DNA of 64,000 nt. Source: Bacillus mobilis (lineage in GTDB: Bacteria > Bacillota > Bacilli > Bacillales > Bacillaceae_G). The stretch is from contig NZ_MACF01000046.1 of NCBI RefSeq assembly GCF_001884045.1, positions 62,001 through 126,000 of the forward strand, read 5' to 3'. The notes beneath the pieces were generated by a model. It was not told the origin of the DNA. It did no database searches and worked only from the letters and a program-made list of their open reading frames with translations. This document shows, one piece after another, positions 24,745 through 33,278 of the stretch (positions within the stretch are counted from its first letter, which is position 1; every line of letters begins with the position of its first letter). The translations under genes were made by a program, and so were the position numbers.

Positions 24745-25566
24745 GTTATGGATGCGTATGTAAGGATCCGAAAACTAAAACCGGATGTGATTTTTTCAAA
24801 AGGTGGTTTCGTATCTGTACCAGTCGTAATTGGAGGATGGCTAAATAGAGTCCCTGTTTTATTACATGAATCTGATATGACGCCAGGACTAGCAAATAAA
24901 ATTGCGCTCCGTTTTGCTTCGAAAATATTTGTTACATTTGAAGAAGCTGCAAAACATTTACCGAAAGAAAAAGTAATTTATACAGGATCTCCTGTACGTG
25001 AAGAAGTGCTAAAGGGAAATCGTGAAAAAGGTTTAGCATTTTTAGGTTTTTCACGTAAAAAGCCAGTTATTACAATCATGGGAGGAAGTTTGGGCGCAAA
25101 GAAAATTAATGAAACGGTTCGAGAGGCGTTACCAGAACTTCTGAAAAAATATCAAATTGTTCATCTTTGCGGAAAAGGTAATCTTGATGAAAGTTTACAA
25201 AATAAAGAAGGATATAGGCAATTTGAATATATACATGGAGAGCTGCCAGATATATTAGCGATAACAGACTTTGTTATTTCACGTGCGGGCTCTAATGCCA
25301 TTTTTGAGTTTTTAACATTGCAAAAGCCGATGGTTTTAATTCCGCTATCGAAATTTGCAAGTCGTGGAGATCAAATACTAAATGCAGAGTCTTTTGAAAG
25401 ACAAGGATATGCTTCTGTATTGTATGAAGAAGATGTGACTGTAAAATCTCTTATAAAGCATGTCGAAGAATTAAATCAAAATAATGAGATGTATAAAACA
25501 GCATTGAAAAAATATAATGGAAAAGAAGCAATTCAAACAATCATTCAACATATTTCAGAGGCATGA
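24745..25566 (+). CDS. murG: murG exon 2: UDP-GlcNAc transferase MurG, C-terminal part
   Basis: The remaining 273 codons begin at GTT 24745 (V-M-D-A-Y-V-R-I) and contain the conserved MurG motifs. [12 protein letters not shown] and [13 protein letters not shown] lie early. The UDP-binding [10 protein letters not shown], the acceptor-side [11 protein letters not shown] and [17 protein letters not shown] follow. Without splicing, only a fragment from the internal ATG 24748 could be made, and it would lack the N-terminal lipid-side domain. Frame is restored exactly if 478 nt are removed. A terminator overlaps the stop codon. Confidence 0.88.
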   Translation, partial: VMDAYVRIRKLKPDVIFSKGGFVSVPVVIGGWLNRVPVLLHESDMTPGLANKIALRFASKIFVTFEEAAKHLPKEKVIYTGSPVREEVLKGNREKGLAFLGFSRKKPVITIMGGSLGAKKINETVREALPELLKKYQIVHLCGKGNLDESLQNKEGYRQFEYIHGELPDILAITDFVISRAGSNAIFEFLTLQKPMVLIPLSKFASRGDQILNAESFERQGYASVLYEEDVTVKSLIKHVEELNQNNEMYKTALKKYNGKEAIQTIIQHISEA

Positions 25567-25588
25567 TGAAACAATCATGCCTCTTTTA
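25557..25588 (+). terminator. Terminator of murG
   Basis: AGAGGCATGAT (25557-25567) pairs with ATCATGCCTCT (25574-25584), followed by TTT. The left arm includes the murG stop. Confidence 0.88.
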
Positions 25589-25698
25589 ATAGGATGAAAG
25601 ATTCCAAGAAACAGTGTTTTTATGTTACAATAACAAATGGATTAGTAGGGAAATTCCAATTAATGAAGCGTGAAAATACGAATGGATTAGGAGTGACT

Positions 25699-25923
25699 GT
25701 GTTGGAGCTAAGTCTCTATGAAAATACTGCACTTATTATATGCTTTGTGTTGTACGTTGGTAGTGTTATTGTTTATATTTCAAGGAAATTTTCGCAAGAA
25801 AGAGAACTTGAAAAATCAGAAATAACAGCTGAACTAGAAATGTTAGCTGATGAAAGTTATAAAAAGAAAAAAATAAAAGAAGAGCATGAAGAATCCCATC
25901 ATTTAAACGCAAATAAGTTTTAA
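25699..25923 (+). CDS. Small single-pass membrane protein, unknown
   Basis: About 74 residues: a short outside segment, one hydrophobic helix (TALIICFVLYVGSVIVYI) and a charged, helical tail rich in Glu and Lys that ends HLNANKF. The start is placed at GTG 25699 (or TTG 25702) behind AGGAG. The frame stays open from 25594, but no SD supports that longer form. I do not recognise a family. The gene lies between two terminators and is probably monocistronic. Confidence 0.5.
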   Translation: MLELSLYENTALIICFVLYVGSVIVYISRKFSQERELEKSEITAELEMLADESYKKKKIKEEHEESHHLNANKF

Positions 25924-25941
25924 AGATGGGGATTTTTTTTT
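25894..25941 (+). terminator. Terminator after the small membrane protein gene
   Basis: CCCATC-a-TTTAAAC pairs with GTTTTAAAGATGGG across the stop codon, followed by GATTTTTTTT. Confidence 0.82.
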
Positions 25942-26017
25942 GAAGTCGTTCTTTATTATGTGTATAGCAAGTAACGCTAAAAGGAGTTTCCCATACATAA
26001 TGAAGGAGTGTATATAA

Positions 26018-26392
26018 ATGAATTTTTATGTCGCCTCAGGATTCCAAAATAAACATCTTGTACGTTCTATAGTAAATGAACTGAAACATGCAGGATGGCA
26101 CCATACATATGATTGGACAAGAAACGAAAGAGCAGTGAATCAAGATCAATTAAGAGAAATTGGTCAGGCAGAAAAGAATGCTATAAAAGAAGCGGATGTC
26201 TTTTTACTTATATTAGATGGCGGAAACGGGAGTCATACAGAGTTTGGAATGGCGATTGCGCTAGAGAAAAAGATATATGTATACCATGAAAGAAACCCGC
26301 TTCAAACAACGTTCTATCATTTGCCAGAAATAAATATTTTTGAAGGAGATGCAACTGAATTTGCATCTTATGTTATGGATCACGTGAAATAA
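26018..26392 (+). CDS. Nucleoside 2-deoxyribosyltransferase-like protein
   Basis: A 124-residue Rossmann-like protein starting at ATG 26018 after GAAGGAG. MNFYVASGF at the N-terminus and DGGNGSHTEFGMAIALEKKIYVYHE in the middle match the nucleoside 2-deoxyribosyltransferase/TIR-like superfamily. In that superfamily the Glu of HTEFGMA is the catalytic nucleophile. It is shorter than true NDT enzymes and the substrate is unknown. Related small proteins occur in nucleotide-salvage and in NAD-cleaving defence contexts, but nothing nearby supports a defence role. Confidence 0.65.
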   Translation: MNFYVASGFQNKHLVRSIVNELKHAGWHHTYDWTRNERAVNQDQLREIGQAEKNAIKEADVFLLILDGGNGSHTEFGMAIALEKKIYVYHERNPLQTTFYHLPEINIFEGDATEFASYVMDHVK

Positions 26393-26471
26393 TAATAACT
26401 GTCTAAAAGGTTATAAAAGTGATCTTTTGGGTACAGTGATGATAAGAAACGTATATAAAGGAGTATATAAT

Positions 26472-26960
26472 ATGAAATTAGAAAATGGATGGGAAACGAG
26501 CTTTTTAGAAGTCGTACAAAATAGTGAATTTAAGAAAGATGCACTGCTTAGTCAATTGCTTTGTGAGGATAGTGAAGAAGTTGAGGAGCTTGTTGATGAT
26601 TATGGTTATGAAGAAATTATTGACCGTGAACATGATGAGGAATTAGCTGATATTTTAGGAGAAGAACTTTTTAGTGAGATGGAACGATGCGTATTCTTAT
26701 CTTCACAGCCAGAAGAAAAACTTATTTCATTCGTAAATGGATTAGGTTTTCACGTGTTAGATTGGATCGTTCTTCTTGAAACAGAATTTGGAATTGATAG
26801 TGCAAACTTTACGTCGGACGCCGTGAAAATGTTAGAAAAGCGTTTTAGACAGTTTCCATACATAGAAGATAAAACAATTTTTGATATGACATTTGGAGAA
26901 GCAATGGATGTATTACAATCCATTACAGGATTACAACTGAAGGAAAAGATGAACGTATAA
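26472..26960 (+). CDS. Acidic cytoplasmic protein of unknown function
   Basis: A 162-residue, strongly acidic, probably helical protein starting at ATG 26472 behind AAAGGAG (a longer frame to 26427 has no SD). It has an EEVEELVDDYG segment near residue 32, one cysteine near 28 and another near 75. No membrane segment, signal or known catalytic motif is visible. I do not recognise a family. It is followed by a bidirectional terminator. Confidence 0.65.
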   Translation: MKLENGWETSFLEVVQNSEFKKDALLSQLLCEDSEEVEELVDDYGYEEIIDREHDEELADILGEELFSEMERCVFLSSQPEEKLISFVNGLGFHVLDWIVLLETEFGIDSANFTSDAVKMLEKRFRQFPYIEDKTIFDMTFGEAMDVLQSITGLQLKEKMNV

Positions 26961-26965
26961 TGTAA

Positions 26966-27000
26966 AAAAAAGAACGTGAGGCTATCACGTTCTTTTTTTT
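26966..27000. terminator. Bidirectional terminator
   Basis: AAAGAACGTGA (26969-26979) and TCACGTTCTTT (26985-26995) are flanked by A and T runs. They serve the converging genes on both sides. Confidence 0.92.
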
Positions 27001-27310
27001 ACATTATAATAATTTTGTCATCTAGTTTTGTCTGTCCGCTAAGAAGTGCGTTTAAATATTCCACTTTTCTTATACAGGCCTGTATATGTCTTTCAACCTC
27101 TTGCAACTCTGCTTGGTGATGTGTTTCAATCGGATGAATTTGTACGTTGAATTTTTCAAATTGACTACTATATGTTATTTCTGCATAGCCGCTCATAATA
27201 TCCATTTCGTTATGAAATAAAAATTGCTTCGTTTTGTCACAGAATGATACATTCTGAAAGCCATATACTTTTAATGCTTCAATTACTTTTTTTATCATTT
27301 TTGTATTCAT
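26999..27310 (-). CDS. Conserved-looking hypothetical protein
   Basis: 103 residues starting at ATG 27310 after AGAGGG. The N-terminus is basic (MNTKMIKKVIEALKVYGF). The middle has beta-rich FHNEMDIMSGYAEITYSSQFEKF, and the C-terminal half is a helix (ELQEVERHIQACIRKVEYLNALLSG). No known motif is seen. A cre-like sequence (27366-27379, two mismatches) lies upstream. Confidence 0.6.
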   Translation of the reverse strand: MNTKMIKKVIEALKVYGFQNVSFCDKTKQFLFHNEMDIMSGYAEITYSSQFEKFNVQIHPIETHHQAELQEVERHIQACIRKVEYLNALLSGQTKLDDKIIIM

Positions 27311-27562
27311 TTTTTAACCCTCTTTACGAAGTTCTACTTCTATAGTATAACATAAAAAATTACATAGAAAGCGCTTCCAAGTGTATTTTATTATAAACTT
27401 TACGTTTCAACCACAAAAATGAAACAAAGAAAAAATAATTGTAAAGAAGGAAGGACTCTTTTATTGTTTCGTCATATATATAGAGAAATAGTGCAATGAA
27501 AGGAAATTTTCCGAGGTGGAGATCGTATTTCCAATTTGAGCGCAGTAAAAGAGGTGAAAATC

Positions 27563-27778
27563 TTGAACTTTGATATTGTAGGACAAAAAGCATATATAAA
27601 AGATGGACCGCATCGGAACCGAATTGGAATTGTAAAGAAAGACGAGACAAAATTAGAATCGCAGTTTGCTATTGTAATTGGAGAACAAATCATTGATGTA
27701 GACCTAAAGGATATCGTGTTAGTTGGAGTAGACGTAGGACAATTTCATAAATGGTGCGAACAAAATGGTTATTTGTGA
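27563..27778 (+). CDS. Small beta-rich hypothetical protein
   Basis: About 71 residues from TTG 27563 behind AGAGGTGA; GTG 27554 is an alternative. The pattern GQKAYIKDGPHRNRIGIVKKDE...AIVIGEQIIDVDLKDIVLVG looks like a small SH3/KOW-like barrel. The end is FHKWCEQNGYL. No family is assigned. A terminator follows. Confidence 0.55.
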   Translation: MNFDIVGQKAYIKDGPHRNRIGIVKKDETKLESQFAIVIGEQIIDVDLKDIVLVGVDVGQFHKWCEQNGYL

Positions 27779-27816
27779 AAAGGACGGGCTGTGAGATAAT
27801 GAAATATATTTGAGAG

Positions 27817-27846
27817 AAGAGAATATGTTATTATATTCTCTTTTTC
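27817..27846 (+). terminator. Terminator after the small beta-rich gene
   Basis: AAGAGAATAT (27817-27826) pairs with ATATTCTCTT (27833-27842), followed by TTTC. Confidence 0.8.
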
Positions 27847-27865
27847 TATGTGTAAGGAGAGGGAA

Positions 27866-28273
27866 ATGAAGTATAAAGAACGAGATTTTACATTGGAGTT
27901 AAAAGAGAAGATTCAATGCATGGAGAAGGAAATAGAGAGAATATCATTTAAACTTTTTAAAGATTATTCACATTTGTACATAGAGAAAAACATGGAATTA
28001 TTTATAGAACTCATCAGAGATGAAGAATATCCTTTTGAAACAGGATATTCTTCATCCGTTTCGATAGCTGTATTAGATGAAGAAGGGAAGATGATTGAAT
28101 TTTATACAGTTCCTATCTGGGAATGTTGTAATTATTTTTTAGGAGTACCGCTTCAAATAAGGCTTTGGGGAAGTAAGTTAAGTGGTGAACTTGTTGATGA
28201 ATCTTATTGTGAGATAGAAGAGGAGTTAAAGGAGCGCTTGGAAGAGTTTTTACAGTTTGCAGATGAGGAATAA
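27866..28273 (+). CDS. Acidic hypothetical protein
   Basis: 135 residues from ATG 27866 behind AAGGAGAGGG. It begins with a helical, charged segment (RDFTLELKEKIQCMEKEIERI). A beta-rich middle (YSSSVSIAVLDEEGKMIEFYTVPIWE) and an acidic C-terminal helix (EELKERLEEFLQFADEE) follow. Size and acidity resemble immunity-type proteins, but no toxin gene adjoins it. Function is unknown. Confidence 0.6.
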   Translation: MKYKERDFTLELKEKIQCMEKEIERISFKLFKDYSHLYIEKNMELFIELIRDEEYPFETGYSSSVSIAVLDEEGKMIEFYTVPIWECCNYFLGVPLQIRLWGSKLSGELVDESYCEIEEELKERLEEFLQFADEE

Positions 28274-28390
28274 TAGTTAGTCTTTAGTTTAAAACTAATA
28301 GTTATTAAAAAATGAAAAACGGTATATTTTCGTTATATCGATACGTGATGCCTTATGTATAAAAGACAAAGAGAAAGATGAAAAGAACTA

Positions 28391-28428
28391 AAAAAGGCCG
28401 CTAACAGTTTTTGTTAGCGGCCTTTTCA
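28391..28428. terminator. Bidirectional terminator downstream of tcyP
   Basis: AAAAGGCCGCTAACA (28392-28406) and TGTTAGCGGCCTTTT (28412-28426) form a GC-rich 15-bp stem with A and T flanks. Confidence 0.92.
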
Positions 28429-29823
28429 TTATGAAGCAATTTCACCAGTTTTTGTATCATCTTGATTGTACGTATCTTGATCTAATTCACCAAGCCATTT
28501 ACTAGAAATAAGACCTGCTGTCATAGAACCACTTACGTTAAGAGCTGTACGACCCATATCGATTAATGGTTCAACTGAGATAACAAGAGCGACAATACCG
28601 ATTGGTAAGTTCATTGTAGATAGTACGATTAACGCTGCGAACGTTGCGCCGCCACCAACACCGGCAACACCGAATGAGCTAATAGCAACGACAGCGATTA
28701 AAGTTAAAATAAATTGTGGTTGTAATGGATCGATTCCTACCGTTGGAGCGACCATCATTGCAAGCATTGCTGGATAAATACCTGCGCAACCGTTTTGCCC
28801 GATAGATACTCCAAATGATGCTGCGAAGTTGGCAATCCCTTCGGAAATACCAAGCTTTTCTTTTTGCGCTTCAATATTTAATGGCATTGCACCAGCACTA
28901 GAGCGAGATGTGAATGCAAATGTTAATACAGGGAATACCTTCTTTAAATATTGAATTGGATTTAAACCAGATAGAGCAATTAATAATAAGTGGATAACGA
29001 ACATTACGATAAGTGCTACGTAAGACGCTAACACGAAGTTACCAAGTTTTAAAATAGCATTAATATCGCTACCAGCAACTGTTTTTGCCATAAGAGCTAA
29101 TACGCCGTATGGAGTAAGACGTAAAATTAATGTTACCATACGCATTACGATTGCATATACAGCATCAAGCATTTTCTTAAATAGTTCTGCTTGTTCTGGA
29201 TATTTTCGTTTTACACCTATAAAGGCGATACCGATAAAGGCTGCAAATATTACAACAGAAATTGTTGATGTTGGACGAGCTCCTGTTAAATCAAGAAACG
29301 GATTTGTAGGCAATAGTTCTAATAATTTATCTGGAATTGTTGTTTTTTCAATAGAAGTAAATCTTTCTTCAACTAGCTTCAGACGAGCAGATTCTGCATC
29401 ACCTTGTTGTAGGCCTGTTGCTGATACATCAAATCCTGCACTTGCAGCGATACCGACAGCTGCAGCGATTCCTGTAGTAAGAATTAAAATTCCGATAATA
29501 AGACCACTAATTTTACCAAGGTTTTTCGTTAACTGTAATTTTGTAAAGGCTGAAATAATAGATACTAAAATAAGTGGCATAACGATCATTTGAAGTAATT
29601 TCACATAACCGTTACCGATTAAGCCAAACCAAGTATTTGATTCAATAATTACTTTAGAAGTTGGCTCATAAATAAATTGTAATATAAGACCGAATATAAT
29701 TCCGACTCCTAAAGCAGTAAATACACGTTTATTAAAAGATACATGCTTACGTTGCATATAATATAATACGCCAACTAAGATGAGCATGACTGCAACGTTA
29801 ATTCCGACAAGCAGTGTATTCAT
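28429..29823 (-). CDS. tcyP: L-cystine symporter (dicarboxylate/cation symporter family)
   Basis: A 464-residue secondary transporter with about eight helices and two re-entrant loops. The serine-rich hairpin signature lies in FTSRSSAGAMPLN, and the second loop in AGVGGGATFAALIVLSTMN. Length and sequence pattern match B. subtilis TcyP, a sodium- or proton-driven cystine importer. The ATG at 29823 follows AGGGGGAA; a longer frame to 29844 lacks an SD. It is single and ends in a GC-rich terminator. Cystine uptake fits the nearby methionine/cysteine genes but no S-box is seen in front of it. Confidence 0.88.
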   Translation of the reverse strand: MNTLLVGINVAVMLILVGVLYYMQRKHVSFNKRVFTALGVGIIFGLILQFIYEPTSKVIIESNTWFGLIGNGYVKLLQMIVMPLILVSIISAFTKLQLTKNLGKISGLIIGILILTTGIAAAVGIAASAGFDVSATGLQQGDAESARLKLVEERFTSIEKTTIPDKLLELLPTNPFLDLTGARPTSTISVVIFAAFIGIAFIGVKRKYPEQAELFKKMLDAVYAIVMRMVTLILRLTPYGVLALMAKTVAGSDINAILKLGNFVLASYVALIVMFVIHLLLIALSGLNPIQYLKKVFPVLTFAFTSRSSAGAMPLNIEAQKEKLGISEGIANFAASFGVSIGQNGCAGIYPAMLAMMVAPTVGIDPLQPQFILTLIAVVAISSFGVAGVGGGATFAALIVLSTMNLPIGIVALVISVEPLIDMGRTALNVSGSMTAGLISSKWLGELDQDTYNQDDTKTGEIAS

Positions 29824-29902
29824 GTTGATTCCCCCTAATTCCAATCTGTTATATAGAATATAAGGTAATAAAACCTATAAGTCAACTAGGAAATTGCGGA
29901 AT

Positions 29903-29931
29903 TAAAAAAAAGATGGCAAAATGCCATCTTT
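29903..29931 (-). terminator. Terminator of the DUF2626 gene
   Basis: AAAGATGGCA (29909-29918) and TGCCATCTTT (29922-29931) flank an AAA loop. On the minus strand a T run follows. Confidence 0.88.
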
Positions 29932-30172
29932 AATGTCCAGCTCCAGGGACAAGTAAGAACGTCGTGTAGTATGTAAATCCTATGAAGAAAACAGTTAAAT
30001 ATGCCCCAAATACGTATATATACATACGCTCTGTTAAATTTAAATAGCTTAAAAGTACGAAGAATCCTGTTTGTCCTAAAAATAGTAGTGCGGTCGAATG
30101 CATATCCCCTACGTAAAACATAACCGAGAAAATTCCAGTCCAAAAGCCGAGAACGCGAAACATGCGCTCCAT
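29930..30172 (-). CDS. DUF2626 small membrane protein (YqgY-like)
   Basis: 80 residues with three hydrophobic segments (about 8-24, 28-44 and 50-72). The beginning MERMFRVLGFWTG and the aromatic-rich middle match DUF2626, found near comG in Bacillus. Function is unknown. It starts at ATG 30172 after GGAGGGAG. Confidence 0.75.
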   Translation of the reverse strand: MERMFRVLGFWTGIFSVMFYVGDMHSTALLFLGQTGFFVLLSYLNLTERMYIYVFGAYLTVFFIGFTYYTTFLLVPGAGH

Positions 30173-30255
30173 GCCATCTCCCTCCTTTTCTAAAAAAAGT
30201 AAACCTCACTTCATTATAGTTTATTTTTCTTACTATTGTAAATATTCGTTCATAT

Positions 30256-30287
30256 AAAAAGAAGCCAATTATAATTGGCTTCTTTTT
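30256..30287 (-). terminator. Terminator of the SufR-like regulator gene
   Basis: AAAAAGAAGCCAAT (30256-30269) pairs perfectly with ATTGGCTTCTTTTT (30274-30287) around a TATA loop. It lies directly after the minus-strand stop. Confidence 0.92.
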
Positions 30288-30298
30288 ATATGAGAAAA

Positions 30299-30994
30299 TT
30301 AAATTGTTAGTTTATAATTACAAGATTTACATCCATCTAGTAGACTGTCATTTCGTGTTAATTCCGTGTTAGGGAATAGGATTTCAAAAATTCCTTTCAT
30401 CATATCTCCGTGCATATTACAAATCTCAGTTGGATGATGAACAGCAACTTCTTTAAATGGACAATTGTGTACATCATAGAAAATTTTCGTTCCATCTGCA
30501 CTTAATTCAAATGCAGGTGATAAGCCAGCTGTTGAGAAAGCTTCTTTTGCAATTTGAACTTTTTGCTCGACTGTTAAAGCATCTTCATTCACATTTAAAC
30601 GCAGCATATGTTGTTGCATTAATTCGGCTCCGAACTGTTTTCCAGTTTCGTATAGCGCTTTTTCACCAGCAGCGCCAAGACTAAGTAAAGAATTAAATGC
30701 GATTCTTGCTAACAATTGATAATCACGGAATGGAAATTGTAATTGAATCACATCTTCAGATAATACATATAATCTGCTTGGTCGTCCGCCTTTTCCAGTT
30801 TTCTTCGTTTCAGATTTCAGCATATGAACATCTTCTAATTTAGATAAATGTAAACGCGCTACGTTTGGATGAATGTCAAACTCATCTGCAATTTCTTGTA
30901 CAGTTACGTAACTATGTTTTTGAGAAATATATTTATAAATGTAATAACGAGTTGGGTCAGATAATACACCTGTAATTTTTAAAGCTTGTTCCAT
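30299..30994 (-). CDS. SufR/COG2345-type winged-helix regulator with C-terminal cysteine cluster
   Basis: 231 residues from ATG 30994 after GGTGGAGA. Residues 5-80 are an ArsR-like winged helix (VTVQEIADEFDIHPNVARLHLSKLE) with the GKGGRPSRLYVLS wing typical of COG2345. The C-terminal half ends in a cysteine pattern: C-P-F, then EIC-NMHGD thirteen residues on, then DGC-KSC near the end. In SufR-like relatives such cysteines bind an Fe-S cluster, so this may sense iron-sulfur or redox state. The target genes are not apparent. Confidence 0.8.
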   Translation of the reverse strand: MEQALKITGVLSDPTRYYIYKYISQKHSYVTVQEIADEFDIHPNVARLHLSKLEDVHMLKSETKKTGKGGRPSRLYVLSEDVIQLQFPFRDYQLLARIAFNSLLSLGAAGEKALYETGKQFGAELMQQHMLRLNVNEDALTVEQKVQIAKEAFSTAGLSPAFELSADGTKIFYDVHNCPFKEVAVHHPTEICNMHGDMMKGIFEILFPNTELTRNDSLLDGCKSCNYKLTI

Positions 30995-31199
30995 GAGGAT
31001 CTCCACCTTTATCACTTTATCCAAGATAATAACATTATAATACAGATAAACTTTCATATAGGTAATTTCATACAATAATTCGGAAATTGTTCATAATTTC
31101 ACAAACATATTTTTCCTTTTCCCTCTGGTGAAAATACAAAAATGCTGATTTTTCTTATAAATTTTTTCATGCTATATACATAGTGGGGAGGGAAAAATG

Positions 31200-32243
31200 A
31201 TGAATGGAATTGAAAGCTTTGCGAATACGATTTTGAAAGAAGCGTGCAGGGTACAAGCTTCGGATTTACATATTGTACCCCGGAAGAAGGATGTAGCGGT
31301 TCAACTGCGTATAGGAAAAGATTTAATGACGAGATATTGTATCGAAAAGGAATTTGGAGAAAAACTTGTTTCACACTTTAAATTTTTAGCATCCATGGAT
31401 ATAGGGGAGAGGCGGAAGCCACAAAATGGTTCACTGTATTTACAAATGGATGGGCAAGAAGTATATTTACGCCTTTCCACGCTACCAACTGTATATCAAG
31501 AAAGTCTCGTTATTCGTCTTCATTTACAAGCATCTATTCAGCCGTTATCTCATCTTTCGTTATTTCCAAGTACAGCGAAGAAACTACTCTCTTTTTTACA
31601 CTATTCACATGGGTTACTCGTATTTACTGGACCAACTGGTTCTGGAAAGACAACAACAATGTATGCATTGTTAGAGGTAATTAGAAAAAAGAAAACACGT
31701 CGCATCGTTACACTGGAGGACCCAGTTGAAAAAAGAAATGACGATGTATTACAAATTCAAATAAATGAAAAAGCAGGTATCACATATGAGGCAGGATTAA
31801 AGGCTATTTTACGTCATGATCCGGATATTATTTTAGTCGGTGAAATTCGTGATGAAGAAACAGCGAAAATTGCTATAAGAGCAAGTTTGACTGGACATTT
31901 AGTAATGACGACACTGCATACGAATGATGCGAAAGGGGCGATACTCAGGTTCATGGATTTTGGTATAACGAGGCAAGAAATTGAACAATCTTTATTGGCT
32001 ATAGCTGCACAACGACTTGTCGAATTGAAGTGTCCGTTTTGTAAAAGAAAGTGCTCAACTTTATGTAAATCAATGAGGCAAGTAAGACAAGCGAGTATTT
32101 ATGAGTTGTTATATGGATATGAGTTAAAACAAGCGATTAAAGAAGCAAACGGGGAATGTGTCACATACAAGCACGAAACATTAGAATCTTCAATACGAAA
32201 AGGATACGCTTTAGGATTTTTAGAAGAGGATGTGTATGTTTAA
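31200..32243 (+). CDS. comGA: Competence ATPase ComGA
   Basis: Cytoplasmic traffic ATPase that powers assembly of the competence pseudopilus. The 347-residue protein shows Walker A GPTGSGKTTT, the Asp box DPDIILVGEIRDEETA and the His box TTLHTND. ATG 31197 and 31200 both follow GGGGAGGG, and the second has better spacing. AAAAAT-gctg-ATTTTT (31138-31153) upstream is close to a ComK AT-box (AAAA-N5-TTTT). It is first of seven tightly packed comG genes. Confidence 0.92.
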   Translation: MNGIESFANTILKEACRVQASDLHIVPRKKDVAVQLRIGKDLMTRYCIEKEFGEKLVSHFKFLASMDIGERRKPQNGSLYLQMDGQEVYLRLSTLPTVYQESLVIRLHLQASIQPLSHLSLFPSTAKKLLSFLHYSHGLLVFTGPTGSGKTTTMYALLEVIRKKKTRRIVTLEDPVEKRNDDVLQIQINEKAGITYEAGLKAILRHDPDIILVGEIRDEETAKIAIRASLTGHLVMTTLHTNDAKGAILRFMDFGITRQEIEQSLLAIAAQRLVELKCPFCKRKCSTLCKSMRQVRQASIYELLYGYELKQAIKEANGECVTYKHETLESSIRKGYALGFLEEDVYV

Positions 32244-33267
32244 GAAAATATGGAGTTTAAGTGATCAAGTAGTATTGCTGAAACGATTAGGAGAACTATT
32301 AGAAAAAGGATACTCCCTTTTACAGGCATTAGAATTTTTACGGTTTCAATTACCTTTAGAAAAAAAAGTACAATTACAGTGTATGATTGATGGATTAAAA
32401 GATGGAAAAAGTCTACACGATTCTTTTCATCAATTAAAGTTTCATCAGGAGATGTTAAGTTATTTATTTTATGCCGAGCAACATGGTGATATTTCTTTTG
32501 CATTGCAACAAGGGAGCGCACTTCTTTATAAAAAGGATAAGTATAGGAAAGATATGATGAAAATCATGCAGTATCCTATGTTTTTGGCGTTCTTTTTAAT
32601 AATCATGATGTGGATTTTTAATCGCATTTTATTGCCGCAGGTTGACATGGTATATAGTTCATTTGGTTCTACAGCATCGTTATTTACAGAACAAATATTA
32701 AGTGTAATTAAGCTACTACCCTATCTTATTTTTAGCATTATTTTTATCGTTATGATTGGCTGTAGCGTATATATATTTTACTTTCGGAAACTCCCGCATA
32801 TTCAGCAGGTGAAAATTAAACTTCGTATCCCCCTCGTAAAAACATTTCTTATTTTAAAGCATTCACATTATTTCGCCACTCAATTAAGCGGTTTATTACA
32901 CGGCGGACTATCAGTACTGGAGGCCCTAACAATAATGATGGAGCAAAAATATCATCCGTTCTTTCAGTATGAAGCGAGCCGAATTGAACGCCAATTAATT
33001 GCGGGAGAACCGTTGCAATCTATTATTGCTAGAAGCGGATATTATGAGGAAGAACTTTCTTATATTATTACGCATGGACAAGCAAACGGTAATTTGGCCA
33101 TTGAATTAGGTGACTATAGCGATCTTATTATGGAAAAGATGGAGCAAAAAGTTAAACGTATGTTAGTGATCATTCAACCAATTTTATTTACGTGTATTGG
33201 AGGAATAGTCGTTCTTATGTATTTAGCGATGATTATGCCAATGTTTCAAATGATGAATTCTATTTAG
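32236..33267 (+). CDS. comGB: Competence membrane platform protein ComGB
   Basis: Polytopic GspF/PilC-type membrane protein that anchors pseudopilus assembly. About 343 residues with two T2SSF domains (about 15-130 and 205-330), three predicted helices and PIL...GIVVLMYLAMIMPMF at the end. ATG 32236 follows AGAAGAGG by six bases and overlaps the comGA stop by eight. ATG 32230 is an alternative. Confidence 0.9.
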   Translation: MFKKIWSLSDQVVLLKRLGELLEKGYSLLQALEFLRFQLPLEKKVQLQCMIDGLKDGKSLHDSFHQLKFHQEMLSYLFYAEQHGDISFALQQGSALLYKKDKYRKDMMKIMQYPMFLAFFLIIMMWIFNRILLPQVDMVYSSFGSTASLFTEQILSVIKLLPYLIFSIIFIVMIGCSVYIFYFRKLPHIQQVKIKLRIPLVKTFLILKHSHYFATQLSGLLHGGLSVLEALTIMMEQKYHPFFQYEASRIERQLIAGEPLQSIIARSGYYEEELSYIITHGQANGNLAIELGDYSDLIMEKMEQKVKRMLVIIQPILFTCIGGIVVLMYLAMIMPMFQMMNSI

Positions 33268-33278
33268 GGGGTGTTTAC

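Noticed and set aside
26018-26392. A defence NADase
   Set aside because: It has the compact NDT-like fold signature only and no oligomerisation or sensor domain, so the enzymatic role is left open.
27366-27379. cre-like site AGAAAGCGCTTCCA
   Set aside because: It has two mismatches to the consensus and no metabolic gene nearby. It is not strong enough to call.
25699-28273. A phage-defence or toxin-antitoxin island
   Set aside because: The TIR/NDT-like protein alone is not enough. No effector-immunity pairing, nuclease or mobile gene accompanies it.
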